Below, one piece after another: positions 52,440 to 62,528 of a stretch of DNA of 64,000 nt. Where the stretch lies: contig NZ_ACCD01000011.1 of the NCBI RefSeq assembly GCF_000173775.1, positions 1-64,000 of the forward strand. Reading direction: 5' to 3'. The DNA is from Yersinia rohdei ATCC 43380. Lineage in GTDB: Bacteria > Pseudomonadota > Gammaproteobacteria > Enterobacterales > Enterobacteriaceae. The position numbers were made by a program, and so were the translations under genes. Under the pieces are notes generated by a model that did not search any database, was not told where the DNA came from, and saw nothing but the letters and a program-made list of their open reading frames with translations. The first letter of the stretch is position 1; every line of letters begins with the position of its first letter.

Positions 52440-54755
52440 ATGAAAGCACTCACCATCGGCCTGATAGGCAACCCCAATGCGGGTAAAACCACCCTTTTCA
52501 ACCAGCTAACTGGTGCTCGTCAGCGGGTCGGTAACTGGGCTGGGGTCACTGTAGAGCGCAAAGAAGGCCATTTTAGCACCGCACAGCATCAGGTGACTTT
52601 GGTTGACCTGCCGGGAACTTACTCGCTGACCACCATTTCCGAGCAAACGTCGCTGGATGAGCAAATAGCCTGCCATTATATTTTAAGCGGCGAAGCTGAT
52701 CTGCTAATTAATGTGGTTGATGCCGCCAATCTGGAACGCAATCTCTACCTGACACTGCAACTGATCGAGTTGGGCATCCCCTGCATTCTGGCACTCAATA
52801 TGTTGGATATCGCCAAAAGTCAGCATATTGATATTGATATTGCTGCACTTTCTCAGCAATTGGGCTGCCCGGTTATTCCGCTGATTTCCACCCGTGGGCG
52901 CGGTATCAATGAATTAAAAAATAGCATTGATGAGTTTCAACCCGTCACCTTCAAAGCATTGGTGGACTACCCGCCAGTGCTGCTTTCGGAAGTGGAGAAG
53001 CTGGCACAAAACATGCCGGAGTCTTGGCCCAGCCAACAGCGCCGCTGGTTGGCGCTGCAAATTCTGGAGGGGGATATTTACAGCTTGGCCCGTGCGGGTA
53101 TTGAGCCGTCACAGGTGGCTCAAGCACGTGAAAATCTGCGGCAGCATCAACACGAAGATCCCGAACTCATCATTGCCGATGCCCGCTATCAAAGCATTGC
53201 CCGCATCTGCGATACCGTCGGGAACTCACAGCAGGCCATGCCAAACCGCCTGACTCAAGCACTCGACAAAGTGATTCTTAACCGCTGGTTAGGGGTGCCA
53301 ATTTTCTTATTTGTCATGTACATCATGTTCGTGCTGGCCATCAATATTGGTGGGGCATTACAGCCTATTTTTGATATTGGCTCTGCGGCTATTTTTATCC
53401 AAGGGCTGCAATGGGTCGGTTATACCCTGCATTTCCCGCAGTGGCTGACTGTCTTCCTGGCGCAAGGTGTTGGTGGCGGCATTAACACCGTGCTGCCGCT
53501 GGTGCCGCAAATTGGCATGATGTATTTGTTCCTCTCCTTTCTGGAAGACTCCGGCTATATGGCCCGCGCCGCATTTGTGATGGATAGGCTAATGCAGGCA
53601 TTGGGATTGCCGGGTAAATCATTCGTACCGCTGATTGTTGGCTTCGGCTGCAATGTGCCCTCAATTATGGGCGCACGGACACTGGATGCCCAACGCGAGC
53701 GCCTGATTACCATCATGATGGCACCTTTTATGTCCTGTGGTGCACGGCTGGCTATTTTCGCCGTATTTGCCGCTGCATTCTTTGGGCAAGATGGGGCCAG
53801 CATTGTTTTCTCTCTCTATTTACTGGGCATTGCCGTCGCCATCCTCACCGGCTTGGTACTGAAACACACCATTATGCGCGGCGAAGCCTCTCCTTTTGTG
53901 ATGGAGTTGCCGGTTTACCATGTGCCCCATCTCAAAAGCTTGTTATTGCAAACCTGGCAGCGGCTGAAAGGCTTTGTCCTACGGGCCGGGAAAGTCATTG
54001 TTATTGCCAGTATTTTCATTGGTGGCTTGAATAGTTTTTCTTTCAGCGGCAAACCCGTGGATAGCATCAATGACTCGGCGCTGGCGTCGGTCAGTAAAGT
54101 GCTCACCCCGCTACTGATGCCAATGGGCGTTCATACCGATAACTGGCAAGCGACTGTTGGCCTGGTGACCGGGGCGATGGCGAAAGAAGTGGTGGTCGGC
54201 ACATTGAATACCTTGTACACCGCCGAGCAGATTAAAAATGAACCCTTTGATGCTGAAAACTTCAATTTACTGGGTGAATTGGCCGGAGCGGTTGATACCA
54301 CCTGGCAAGGGTTAAAAGACACCTTTAGCCTCAGCGTGCTATCTAACCCTATTGAAGCCAGCAAAGGTGATGGCGAAATGGCCGCGGGTTCTATGGGGAT
54401 GATGAGCAGTAAGTTCGGCTCCAGTATTTCCGCTTACAGCTATCTGATTTTCGTGCTGCTGTACGTGCCTTGTGTCTCAGTGATGGGGGCGATTGCGCGG
54501 GAAACCAGCCGCGGCTGGATGACCTTCTCAATACTCTGGGGGCTGAATGTCGCTTACTCCCTGGCGACCTTGTTCTACCAAGCCGCCACCTTTGGTGACC
54601 ACCCGCAGCAAAGCCTCGGCATTATTGCGTTGGTCATTATTATTAATGCCGCCATCTTGTTTGGCTTACGCCGTGCTCGTAGCCGAGTCACCCTGAGATT
54701 GGCCAACAGTGCGCCCGTCAGTTGCTGCCAAAGCTCAGGTAATGACTGCCACTAA
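52440..54755 (+). CDS. feoB: Ferrous iron transporter FeoB
   Basis: 771 residues (E. coli 773). The N-terminal G domain has G1 GNPNAGKTT (residues 10-18), G3 DLPGTYS and G4 LNMLD. The membrane part has about eight to ten segments with the two Gate motifs, near GYMARAAFVMDR and GAIARETSRGWM. The C-terminus is CCQSSGNDCH, Cys-rich as in other enteric FeoB proteins. It imports Fe(II) across the inner membrane. ATG at 52440 matches the E. coli start; an in-frame TTG lies 18 bases upstream. Confidence 0.97.
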   Translation: MKALTIGLIGNPNAGKTTLFNQLTGARQRVGNWAGVTVERKEGHFSTAQHQVTLVDLPGTYSLTTISEQTSLDEQIACHYILSGEADLLINVVDAANLERNLYLTLQLIELGIPCILALNMLDIAKSQHIDIDIAALSQQLGCPVIPLISTRGRGINELKNSIDEFQPVTFKALVDYPPVLLSEVEKLAQNMPESWPSQQRRWLALQILEGDIYSLARAGIEPSQVAQARENLRQHQHEDPELIIADARYQSIARICDTVGNSQQAMPNRLTQALDKVILNRWLGVPIFLFVMYIMFVLAINIGGALQPIFDIGSAAIFIQGLQWVGYTLHFPQWLTVFLAQGVGGGINTVLPLVPQIGMMYLFLSFLEDSGYMARAAFVMDRLMQALGLPGKSFVPLIVGFGCNVPSIMGARTLDAQRERLITIMMAPFMSCGARLAIFAVFAAAFFGQDGASIVFSLYLLGIAVAILTGLVLKHTIMRGEASPFVMELPVYHVPHLKSLLLQTWQRLKGFVLRAGKVIVIASIFIGGLNSFSFSGKPVDSINDSALASVSKVLTPLLMPMGVHTDNWQATVGLVTGAMAKEVVVGTLNTLYTAEQIKNEPFDAENFNLLGELAGAVDTTWQGLKDTFSLSVLSNPIEASKGDGEMAAGSMGMMSSKFGSSISAYSYLIFVLLYVPCVSVMGAIARETSRGWMTFSILWGLNVAYSLATLFYQAATFGDHPQQSLGIIALVIIINAAILFGLRRARSRVTLRLANSAPVSCCQSSGNDCH

Positions 54756-54780
54756 ACCGGATAACAATTGAGGATATATC

Positions 54781-55029
54781 ATGGCCAGCCTACTGCAATT
54801 GCGCGATGCAATCGCCCTCAATGGCAGTGCTGATGCACATCAGCTGAGCCATCAATTCGCTATGCCCTTGCCCTTGGTTGAAGCCATGCTGGAAAAGCTG
54901 ACGGCCATGGGCAAGCTTGAACGTATTGAGCAAGATAATCGCGGTTGCCTGACCGGCAGCTGCAAGCAATGCCCCGAGGGGCAGGCTCAGTGCAACACGG
55001 TGATTTATCACATCGCGCCCAACTCATGA
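54781..55029 (+). CDS. feoC: FeoC, regulator of ferrous iron transport
   Basis: 82-residue winged-helix protein (E. coli 78). Helices LLQLRDAIALNGSADAHQLSHQF and PLPLVEAMLEKLTAMGKLERIE form the fold. The wing has four cysteines, C-x4-C-x2-C-x6-C (CLTGSCKQCPEGQAQC), which in relatives bind an oxygen-sensitive [4Fe-4S] cluster. In relatives it protects FeoB from proteolysis. It ends 10 bp from the convergent bioH. Confidence 0.93.
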   Translation: MASLLQLRDAIALNGSADAHQLSHQFAMPLPLVEAMLEKLTAMGKLERIEQDNRGCLTGSCKQCPEGQAQCNTVIYHIAPNS

Positions 55030-55039
55030 TTCGGTTATT

Positions 55040-55816
55040 TCAGCGGTTATGTTGCTGGGCGAAATCTAAAATTAAGTTAGAAAAATCATCAGGATGAGAA
55101 ACAAACGGCGCGTGAGCGGCCCCTGGCATTATCACTGATTGCGTCCCCGGCCATTCGCGGTCTAACAATGAGGCCACTTTGCGCGGCACCAGCCCATCCA
55201 GATAACCATAAATCCGCAAAAAAGGCAGGGAACACTGTGCCAGTGCCGAGCGCAAATCGGAGGTGCGCAAAATATCTAACCCGCCAGTCAGTACCTCAAC
55301 CGCGGGCATCTGATGTTGCAGCACCACCGCTTTCAGTAAGCGGGCATCCTGACGGGCGCTTTCAGTTCCTAATGTTTGCAACGCCAAGAAACGCTCCACT
55401 GTGCGCTGAAAATCCTCACTGAGCTGTTGCTCAAACCCGGCTAATACTTCAGGGCGGATCCCCGGCCACTCTTCATGAGCGGTAAAGCACGGAGAGGATG
55501 AAACTGTTATTAGCCCTTGAACGCGCTCTGGATAGCTCAATGCTATCTGGCTGGCAACCAGCCCGCCCATCGACCACCCCAGCCATAGCGCCTGTTGCGG
55601 TGCTTGCTGTACGACAATTTCAGCCATCTCAGACAATGACATAGCAGAAAATGCGTTACTGCGGCCATAGCCGGGAAGGTCAACCAGATGCAGGCGAAAA
55701 TGCGGCGCAAGTCTGTCAATTATGCAATGCCATACCTCCGCGTTCAGCCCCCATCCGTGCAGCAGCACAAGATCGCGATCGCCTGTGCCGCAGATGTTCC
55801 AATACAGTTGTTTCAT
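55040..55816 (-). CDS. bioH: Pimeloyl-ACP methyl ester carboxylesterase BioH
   Basis: 258 residues (E. coli 256), an alpha/beta hydrolase. [11 protein letters not shown] forms the oxyanion region near residue 20, the nucleophile elbow is GWSMGG near residues 80-85, and the His is in [11 protein letters not shown] near 236. It demethylates pimeloyl-ACP methyl ester in biotin synthesis. It is divergent from gntX, as in E. coli; the rest of the bio genes are not in this window. Confidence 0.95.
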   Translation of the reverse strand: MKQLYWNICGTGDRDLVLLHGWGLNAEVWHCIIDRLAPHFRLHLVDLPGYGRSNAFSAMSLSEMAEIVVQQAPQQALWLGWSMGGLVASQIALSYPERVQGLITVSSSPCFTAHEEWPGIRPEVLAGFEQQLSEDFQRTVERFLALQTLGTESARQDARLLKAVVLQHQMPAVEVLTGGLDILRTSDLRSALAQCSLPFLRIYGYLDGLVPRKVASLLDREWPGTQSVIMPGAAHAPFVSHPDDFSNLILDFAQQHNR

Positions 55817-55904
55817 GCGCTAGTATCCTGTCGTCTTAGCTCTTTATATCCCCACCATCGTGCCAGATAGCAGGGGATAGAATTGTTCATCAAGGAAGAT
55901 GTCT

Positions 55905-56588
55905 ATGCTAACCATCGTCAGCCAGTGTTGGCTATGCCAGCAGCCTTTATATCACCCTAAGCACGGTATTTGTTGCTACTGCCGCCGTCATTTGCCCAAA
56001 TTACCGCCCTGTTGCCCTTGCTGCGGTTTGCTAAGTAGCAACCCGGTTTTGCCCTGTGGCCGCTGCCTGATCCAACCGCCGCGCTGGGGAAGTCTCACTT
56101 TTGTTAGTGATTATGCGCCCCCATTGAATCAATTGATAAAAAAGCTAAAATTTAGCGGTGTAACCCCACTGGCACCAGTATTGGCACGTTTATTATTACT
56201 GCGCTGGCTCGATGCCCGCCGTTTGGGTCTGGTCAGCAAACCGGACAGAATTATCAGTGTGCCACTGCACCGCTGGCGGTGCTGGCGTCGTGGTTATAAC
56301 CAAACAGACTTGTTAGCACGGCCATTGGCGCATTGGCTTGGCTGCCATTATAGCCACACGACCTTACAGCGTATTCGCGCGACGCCAGCCCAGCAGCAAT
56401 TAAATGCCTCTGCACGGCGTAAAAATATGCGCGGAATATTTCGCTGTTTGGAACCTGTTCATGGTCAACATATTGCTTTGCTGGATGATGTTGTGACCAC
56501 TGGCAGTACACTGAATGAGATTGCCAAGCTATTATGGGCTAAGGGGATTGCCTCATTACAGGTTTGGTGTATCTGCCGAACCTTGTAG
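55905..56588 (+). CDS. gntX: ComF/GntX-family phosphoribosyltransferase-like protein
   Basis: 227 residues, like E. coli GntX (YhgH). An N-terminal zinc-ribbon-like region is rich in CxxC pairs (CWLC, CCYC, CCPCCG, CGRC). The C-terminal phosphoribosyltransferase fold has the PRPP loop LLDDVVTTGSTLNEIAKLL near residues 185-203. Homologues (ComF) take part in DNA uptake in competent bacteria, and the E. coli gene is needed to use DNA as a carbon source. ATG at 55905 is preferred, as the ribosome-binding site AAGGAA lies only two bases from the earlier ATG at 55899. Confidence 0.9.
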   Translation: MLTIVSQCWLCQQPLYHPKHGICCYCRRHLPKLPPCCPCCGLLSSNPVLPCGRCLIQPPRWGSLTFVSDYAPPLNQLIKKLKFSGVTPLAPVLARLLLLRWLDARRLGLVSKPDRIISVPLHRWRCWRRGYNQTDLLARPLAHWLGCHYSHTTLQRIRATPAQQQLNASARRKNMRGIFRCLEPVHGQHIALLDDVVTTGSTLNEIAKLLWAKGIASLQVWCICRTL

Positions 56589-56647
56589 TCACCCTAACAA
56601 TGGGCGTATTATAACCGACAAGAATAGTCAACTATTGAGCAGATGCC

Positions 56648-57223
56648 ATGATCACAATAACAGACGCAGCACAATCTCATTTTGCCAAACTGTTGGCAAA
56701 TCAAGAAGAAGGCACCCAAATCCGTGTATTTGTTATCAATCCGGGTACCCCAACCGCTGAGTGCGGTGTGTCTTACTGCCCACCGGATGCGGTTGAAGCA
56801 ACAGATACTGAACTGAAATTTGAACAGTTGTCAGCTTATATTGATGAACTCAGCAAACCTTATCTGGAAGATGCTGAAATTGACTTTGTTACTGACCAGC
56901 TAGGTTCTCAGCTAACCCTGAAAGCACCGAATGCCAAAATGCGTAAAGTGGATGACACAGCACCGCTGATGGAGCGAGTTGAATATGTGCTGCAATCACA
57001 AATTAACCCACAATTAGCGGGTCACGGCGGTCGTGTGACCTTGATGGAAATAACGCCAGATGCACTGGCTATCCTGCAATTTGGCGGTGGCTGTAACGGT
57101 TGTTCTATGGTCGATGTGACGTTGAAAGAAGGCATCGAGAAAGAACTGTTGCAGAAATTCCCAGAATTGAAGGGTGTCAGGGATTTGACCGAGCATCAGC
57201 GCGGCGAGCACTCTTACTACTAA
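56648..57223 (+). CDS. nfuA: Fe-S cluster carrier NfuA
   Basis: 191 residues, the same length as E. coli NfuA. An N-terminal degenerate A-type carrier domain ([16 protein letters not shown]) is fused to a C-terminal Nfu domain with the cluster-binding CxxC in [14 protein letters not shown] near residues 149-152. It delivers [4Fe-4S] clusters under iron or oxidative stress. The gene follows gntX by 59 bp. In E. coli gntT comes next; here an ERIC pair and malQ follow. Confidence 0.97.
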   Translation: MITITDAAQSHFAKLLANQEEGTQIRVFVINPGTPTAECGVSYCPPDAVEATDTELKFEQLSAYIDELSKPYLEDAEIDFVTDQLGSQLTLKAPNAKMRKVDDTAPLMERVEYVLQSQINPQLAGHGGRVTLMEITPDALAILQFGGGCNGCSMVDVTLKEGIEKELLQKFPELKGVRDLTEHQRGEHSYY

Positions 57224-57239
57224 TTATCCTGCGTCCTTG

Positions 57240-57352
57240 GTGCTACAGCGGTGTTAGCGGCTCTCACTCACCCGAATCACTGACCTTGGTCAGCTCATCG
57301 GGATTTGTTCGTTTGCTGCCTTGCTGTAACACCAATGACTTTGGCTAATCGT
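57240..57352 (-). repeat. ERIC repeat, copy A of a tandem pair
   Basis: Reverse orientation: GGTGTTAGCGGCTCTCACTC followed by ACCCGAATCACTG, then the end GCTGTAACACCAATGACTTT followed by GGCTAATCG. Positions 57293-57355 are identical to the matching part of copy B. Confidence 0.8.
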
Positions 57353-57383
57353 TTTCACATGACTCATTAGCCCGCATCCTCAG

Positions 57384-57511
57384 CTCTACCGCGGTGTTAG
57401 CAACTCTCACTCACCCGAATTGCTGGCCTGTAGTTGGCTTACATCAATAAGCTCATCGGGATTTGTTCGTTTGCTGCCTTGCTGTAACACCAATGACTTT
57501 GGCTAATCGTT
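57384..57511 (-). repeat. ERIC repeat, copy B of a tandem pair
   Basis: Same orientation as copy A. The core is longer by about 20 bp (TTGGCTTACATCAATAAGC), closer to the full ERIC centre, so copy A looks like a centrally deleted form. About 63 bases of the right half are identical to copy A. Confidence 0.8.
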
Positions 57512-57647
57512 TTTTCAATACTGGCAAAGTTAGATATCAAATGAAGGGAAAAACATCACGTTTGGGTCGTAGCGGCGTGAGCTGCCGAAGTGCTCGTAAG
57601 TGCGGTAAACCCTTCACTCACTGTTCTATAAAACAGATTTGTCAGTC

Positions 57648-57675
57648 ACTTTAGGGCGATTACTCACCCTAAAGT
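57648..57675 (-). terminator. Possible malQ hairpin
   Basis: Perfect 9-bp stem ACTTTAGGG / CCCTAAAGT with a 10-base loop, 21 bases past the malQ stop. No T-run on either strand, so only a possible terminator. Confidence 0.4.
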
Positions 57676-57695
57676 CACATCAAATAGTATTTAGA

Positions 57696-59792
57696 TTACC
57701 CCGCAGAAACCTTCTTGCGCCGCTTATCCAAATCTTTCAATAAAAGATTAACCTGGCTGTCGGCAAACATCTCTTCCAAGCTTACTTTTAACTTGCGCCG
57801 CCAGTTAGGATATTCATCACTGGTTCCAGGGATGTTGACCGGCGTTGCCATATCTAACCAATCTTCTGGCTGTAAACCTAATAGCGCGCTGGCGCTGTCC
57901 GCAACATAACGCTGTAATCCGCGATTAAGCACCGGGCTCATTGCCAGCAACGATGCCTTATGGCCCACTTTCTTTGGCACACAATCATAATGATGCAGCC
58001 CTTCCAGCAAACCTTGCTTCGCGCGCTCTCTATCCAGATAAAGCTGTTTCAATATCTGTTGGTCCGGATAGAGCCCCAGCTTATTCCCCAGCGTCAAATC
58101 ATCACTTTGCCAATAACCGCGCAATGTCGGTAAGTCATGGGTCGTAATGGTGGCCATAGCTTGTACCGGATAAGATTGCGGCGCACGGAAGGTGTTCTCA
58201 CTGTCATGCTCAAAATACAGCACTTTGTAGGAATACACGCCGCTGTCGCGCAGCTTGCCAACAATCTCTACCGGAACTGTGCCCAAATCCTCGCCAATCA
58301 CCATGCAGTGGTGGCGCTGACTCTCCAGAGCCAATATCGCCAGCAGATCATCCACCGGATATTTTACATAAGCGCCGTGATCAGCAGTCTGGCCATAAGG
58401 TATCCACCAGAGGCGCAATAAAGCCATTACATGGTCAATACGCAGCGCGCCGCAACTGGTCATATTGGCGCGCAGCAAATCAATGAAAGGCTGATAAGCA
58501 CGGGCCACCATGACGTGCGGATCCATTGGTGGCAACCCCCAATTCTGACCCAAAGGCCCTAAAATATCAGGCGGTGCCCCCACGGAGGCTTTAAGGCAAT
58601 ATAATTCGCGATCACACCAGGTTTCAGCCCCGCCTTCCGCCACACCAACCGCCAAATCACGGTATAAACCCAGTGGCATTTTGCGCGATTGGCTGGCGCG
58701 GAAACAGTCATCAAACTGGCTGGCGGCCAACCACTGTAGCCACAGATAGAAATTCACTTCCTGCACATGCTCGCGACAGAACTCAGCCACAGCACTGCTG
58801 TGACCATTACGATATTTTTCCGGCCACACTGGCCAGCCCCACATCATGGGGTCATTTTCACTTAAATGGGCATGAAGGGCATCAAAAGCGGCTTGTTGAT
58901 GCAAGCTACTGCCGCCTTGCTCAACAAACTTATGAAATGCCTGCATCCGGGTATCTTTTGCTTTGCGGGCAGTAAACAAAGGAAATGCCAAACGCAATGC
59001 AGTTAATTTCAGCTGCATAACCTGCGGATAATCAACCCATTCGCTGGCCCGGATACTGGCCAAGCTGGCTTGTGTCTGTGGCTTATGCCACCAGAGTTGT
59101 GCGGCTTCACTGTGCTTAAATTCATCCACGCGATTTACGTCGATATAAATCACATTCAGCCAACGTCTGGATGAGGGGCTATAAGGGCTGGCACTTTGTG
59201 GATTAGCAGGATACAGCGCATGAATCGGATTGAGGCCAATAAAGGCCCCGCCGCGCTCTTCGACCTGCTCCAGCATCTGGTTTAAATCACCAAAATCACC
59301 AATACCCCAGTTATGTTCAGAACGCAGGGTGTAAAGCTGCACACAAGCGCCCCAGAGCTTTTTCCCTGCCAGCAAGGCATCTGGCTCATAGCAACGTTTT
59401 GGCGCTACAATAACTGAGCACTGCCACTGTTGTAAGCCCTGCTCCAGTACCAAACGGTGATAACCTTGCGGCAAAGATGCCGGCAATGTTAGCGTTTTTT
59501 TGGCACTGATACGCCCTTGATGTAATTCACCTTTTTCGGTTTGTAGCTGCCAGTGATAATCGCCCGAACCCGCCATTGGCAACTGCATTGGGCTGCCAAA
59601 AGTAAAGATTTTCACGACCGGTAATGGGGCTTTTTCTACCTGAGTCTCCTGGGGCGCATGCAAGCGCCCCATCGCCGCCAATAATTGCTGCTTAGTTTCC
59701 GGCGAAATAGCTTGCGGCTTACCATGCGCATTAATATAGCTGGCAGATATTCCTGCCAGTGTTGCTGCTTGATCGAGCGATTTACGATCCAT
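57696..59792 (-). CDS. malQ: 4-Alpha-glucanotransferase (amylomaltase)
   Basis: 698 residues (E. coli MalQ 694), GH77 family. It transfers maltodextrin chains and releases glucose. LRSEHNWGIGDFGDLNQML near residues 153-171, the catalytic Asp in LRIDHVMALLRLWWIP near 450, the acid/base Glu in VIGEDLGTVP near 496 and TTHDLPTLRGYW near 545 are all present. It starts 12 bp after malP, in the same order as E. coli malPQ. Confidence 0.96.
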   Translation of the reverse strand: MDRKSLDQAATLAGISASYINAHGKPQAISPETKQQLLAAMGRLHAPQETQVEKAPLPVVKIFTFGSPMQLPMAGSGDYHWQLQTEKGELHQGRISAKKTLTLPASLPQGYHRLVLEQGLQQWQCSVIVAPKRCYEPDALLAGKKLWGACVQLYTLRSEHNWGIGDFGDLNQMLEQVEERGGAFIGLNPIHALYPANPQSASPYSPSSRRWLNVIYIDVNRVDEFKHSEAAQLWWHKPQTQASLASIRASEWVDYPQVMQLKLTALRLAFPLFTARKAKDTRMQAFHKFVEQGGSSLHQQAAFDALHAHLSENDPMMWGWPVWPEKYRNGHSSAVAEFCREHVQEVNFYLWLQWLAASQFDDCFRASQSRKMPLGLYRDLAVGVAEGGAETWCDRELYCLKASVGAPPDILGPLGQNWGLPPMDPHVMVARAYQPFIDLLRANMTSCGALRIDHVMALLRLWWIPYGQTADHGAYVKYPVDDLLAILALESQRHHCMVIGEDLGTVPVEIVGKLRDSGVYSYKVLYFEHDSENTFRAPQSYPVQAMATITTHDLPTLRGYWQSDDLTLGNKLGLYPDQQILKQLYLDRERAKQGLLEGLHHYDCVPKKVGHKASLLAMSPVLNRGLQRYVADSASALLGLQPEDWLDMATPVNIPGTSDEYPNWRRKLKVSLEEMFADSQVNLLLKDLDKRRKKVSAG

Positions 59793-59804
59793 GCAGTCTT
59801 CTCC

Positions 59805-62210
59805 TTAACGTTTGGCTTGCCAGATTCGCTGTTGGTAATCGCGAATTGAACGGTCAGAACTGAACATCCCTACCCGGGCAGTGTTAAGGATGGTACGGCG
59901 AGTCCATTCATCCTTATCGCGGTACAGGGTATCGATTTGCTTCTGAGCCTGACAATATGAAGCAAAATCAGCCAATACCAGATAAGGGTCGCCCCCTTCC
60001 AACAAGCTATGCAGCATCATGTCAAATGCGTGTTTATCACCGTCGCTGAATGCCCCGCTGGCTAATTCATCCAGAATACTCTTCAGGTGTTTATCAGTTT
60101 TCAGATATTTTTTCGGCTGATAGCCTTTGGCCAGAATGGCTTTCACTTGCTCAACAGTATTGCCGAAAATAAAGATATTCTCATCGCCTACTTGTTCAGC
60201 AATTTCTACGTTAGCACCATCCAATGTGCCCACGGTTAGTGCCCCATTCAGGGCCAATTTCATATTACCGGTACCGGAGGCTTCTTTACCGGCGGTTGAA
60301 ATCTGCTCAGACACATCTGCCGCTGGGATCATCAATTCCGCAACCGAAACACGGTAATCTGGGATAAAGACCACTTTCAGGCGATCTTTTACGATCGGAT
60401 CATTGTTGATCTTCTCAGCGGCCTGATTAATAGCATAGATTATATTCTTGGCTAAATAATAACCCGGCGCGGCCTTCGCCCCAAACAGGAAAACACGCGG
60501 AACCATATCCAAGTTCGGATTGTCACGAATCTGGCGATATAACGAAAGAATGTGCAACAGGTTCAAATGTTGGCGTTTATATTCATGTAACCGCTTGATC
60601 TGCACATCAAAGATGGCATCCGGGTTAATGGTTATCCCCATTACGCGCTTAACATATTCAGCCAACTTAACTTTGTTGTCATATTTGATTTGCTGATAGC
60701 GCTGGCAAAAGGCTTTATCCGCGATAAAAGGCTCAAGCCCCGCTAATGCATCTAAATCATTCGCCCATTCTACTTTTAGCGTGTCATCAATCAGAGTAGA
60801 GAGTGCCGGGTTACATTGCTTCAACCACCGGCGCGGGGTAATACCATTAGTAACGTTATGGAATTTATTCGGCCATAATTGGTAGTATTCAGGGAACAAG
60901 TCTTTGATAACCAAATCAGAATGCAACTGTGCTACGCCATTGACGGCAAAGCCGCTGACGACACATAAATTCGCCATCCGCACCTGTTTATCATGGTGCA
61001 CTGCCAGCTTGGCCCACACCTTGTCATCCCCCGGCCATTGTTTGGCGACCAACTTCTTAAACTGCGCATTGATCTGCTTGATGATAACAAAATGGCGTGG
61101 CAGCAAGCTGCGCACCAGTTTTTCATCCCAGCACTCCAGCGCTTCTGGCATCAGAGTATGGTTGGTATAGGCAAAGGTTTTGCTGGTGATAGCCCAGGCC
61201 GCATCCCAATCTAGCTGATGCTCATCCAGCAACACGCGCAGCATTTCAGGAATGGCGATAGTTGGGTGGGTATCATTCAGCTGAATCACTTCATAGTCTG
61301 GCAATTCAGCTAATTTACGGCCGGCCAGGTGGTGTTTTCGCAAGATATCGGCAACAGAACAGGCGCACTGGAAATATTGCTGCATCAACCGCAGGCGCTT
61401 GCCGGCCAGATGATTATCATTCGGATATAATACTTTGGTCAGTTTTTCTGCTTCAACACCCTTTTGTTCTGCCAGCAGGAACTTTCCGTCATTAAAGTTT
61501 GTTAAATCAAATGGATGCTGATGGGTCGCCTGCCATAAACGCAACGGCTGAGTGACACCATTGCGAAAACCTAGCACCGGTAAATCCCAAGCTTCACCAC
61601 GAATGCTAAAGTCCGGACGCCACAATTGGCGGCCATCGGCCTGTTTCTCCAGCTTGCCACCAAAACCGACATCTACCGCCAGGGCGGCATTGTGGCGGAA
61701 CCACGGGTAGCTCTCGCGCTGCCAATTGTCCGGCGCTTCCTGTTGTTTACATTCACTGAAAGATTGGCGGAACAAACCGTATTGATAATTCAGACCATAA
61801 CCGGTGGCCGGTTGCTCAACTGTCGCCATTGAATCCAGGAAACAGGCCGCAAGACGCCCTAAGCCGCCATTACCCAATGCCGGGTCGGTTTCCTGCTCCA
61901 GCAGGTCACTCAGGTTAATCTGCTGTTCAGCCAGCAGAGCCTCCACTTGGTCATACCACCCCAGGTTAATCAGGTTATTTGCCGTTAAACGACCAATTAA
62001 AAACTCCATCGAAATGTAGTTAACATGGCGCTGTACCTTTTTGGTTTTACCTGGCGCGGGCTGAGCCGCTAACTGCTCAGCTAAAGCTGCGCTAACCGCT
62101 TCCCACCATTGGTGTTGGGTCATTTGCTGAGCAGAGGTTAAGCCAAAGCGCTGCCACTGGCGGGTCAGTGCGGCCAGAAAATCGTCCTTTTTAAGCATAG
62201 GCTGTGACAT
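59805..62210 (-). CDS. malP: Maltodextrin phosphorylase
   Basis: 801 residues (E. coli MalP 797), GT35 family. It uses phosphate to release glucose 1-phosphate from maltodextrins. [22 protein letters not shown] near residue 103, the sugar-binding region GITPRRW and the PLP-site stretch [20 protein letters not shown] near 637 are intact. ATG at 62210 matches the E. coli MSQP start; an in-frame codon 72 bases upstream lies in the control region. First gene of malPQ. Confidence 0.97.
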   Translation of the reverse strand: MSQPMLKKDDFLAALTRQWQRFGLTSAQQMTQHQWWEAVSAALAEQLAAQPAPGKTKKVQRHVNYISMEFLIGRLTANNLINLGWYDQVEALLAEQQINLSDLLEQETDPALGNGGLGRLAACFLDSMATVEQPATGYGLNYQYGLFRQSFSECKQQEAPDNWQRESYPWFRHNAALAVDVGFGGKLEKQADGRQLWRPDFSIRGEAWDLPVLGFRNGVTQPLRLWQATHQHPFDLTNFNDGKFLLAEQKGVEAEKLTKVLYPNDNHLAGKRLRLMQQYFQCACSVADILRKHHLAGRKLAELPDYEVIQLNDTHPTIAIPEMLRVLLDEHQLDWDAAWAITSKTFAYTNHTLMPEALECWDEKLVRSLLPRHFVIIKQINAQFKKLVAKQWPGDDKVWAKLAVHHDKQVRMANLCVVSGFAVNGVAQLHSDLVIKDLFPEYYQLWPNKFHNVTNGITPRRWLKQCNPALSTLIDDTLKVEWANDLDALAGLEPFIADKAFCQRYQQIKYDNKVKLAEYVKRVMGITINPDAIFDVQIKRLHEYKRQHLNLLHILSLYRQIRDNPNLDMVPRVFLFGAKAAPGYYLAKNIIYAINQAAEKINNDPIVKDRLKVVFIPDYRVSVAELMIPAADVSEQISTAGKEASGTGNMKLALNGALTVGTLDGANVEIAEQVGDENIFIFGNTVEQVKAILAKGYQPKKYLKTDKHLKSILDELASGAFSDGDKHAFDMMLHSLLEGGDPYLVLADFASYCQAQKQIDTLYRDKDEWTRRTILNTARVGMFSSDRSIRDYQQRIWQAKR

Positions 62211-62528
62211 AGGGAAGTCTCTATCCTGTGAGTTGGGTAATTTTACCCTTATCCTGCCAATGAGCGCGGACAAGAGCATCATCCTGCCAGGGGCTTAGCT
62301 GGGGATGAGTTGCAGGGCGTAGCTAAAATTGTGATCCGGTGCAACTTACAGCCATAGGAAACATTATCTTTATTGCATTAATATGGCTGTTATCAGACCT
62401 TAGCAGTGCTGATTAATTACGAGGCTAAAAATAATTACTCTTATGAATGCCTGTAACATTTCACTACAAATGGACATAACAACCGTCAGGACGTCTTTTC
62501 ACCGGATCTCTTTTAAACCGGACACAGT
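62211..62528. promoter_or_regulatory. malP-malT divergent control region
   Basis: 318 bp between divergent starts, no gene. Candidate MalT boxes (consensus GGGGATGAGG) are GGGGATGAGT at 62301-62310 (plus strand) and CAGGATGATG at 62277-62286 and CAGGATAAGG at 62247-62256 (minus strand, 30 bp apart, each 7 of 10). A Crp-type site for malT is nearby. The right part (62350-62520) should hold the malT promoter. Confidence 0.55.
62329..62346 (+). promoter_or_regulatory. Putative Crp site of malT
   Basis: TTGTGATCCGGTGCAACTTA contains a perfect TGTGA arm, a 6-base spacer and a degenerate GCAAC arm. It resembles the Crp site I recall for E. coli malT (TGTGACACAGTGCAAA), which has the same weak right arm. 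It would make malT depend on the Crp encoded at 6.8 kb. Confidence 0.6.

Larger units (their letters stand above)
57224..57695. other. nfuA-malQ intergenic region
   Basis: 472 bp between convergent genes. It holds two ERIC repeats in direct orientation (57240-57352 and 57384-57511), then about 180 bp with a hairpin near 57648-57675. A 37-codon ATG frame at 57541-57654 is present but lacks a ribosome-binding site. No gntT remnant was recognised. Confidence 0.55.

Noticed and set aside
57541-57654. A 37-codon frame with five cysteines after the tandem ERIC pair.
   Set aside because: No ribosome-binding site, no family resemblance, and a longer version reads through ERIC sequence.
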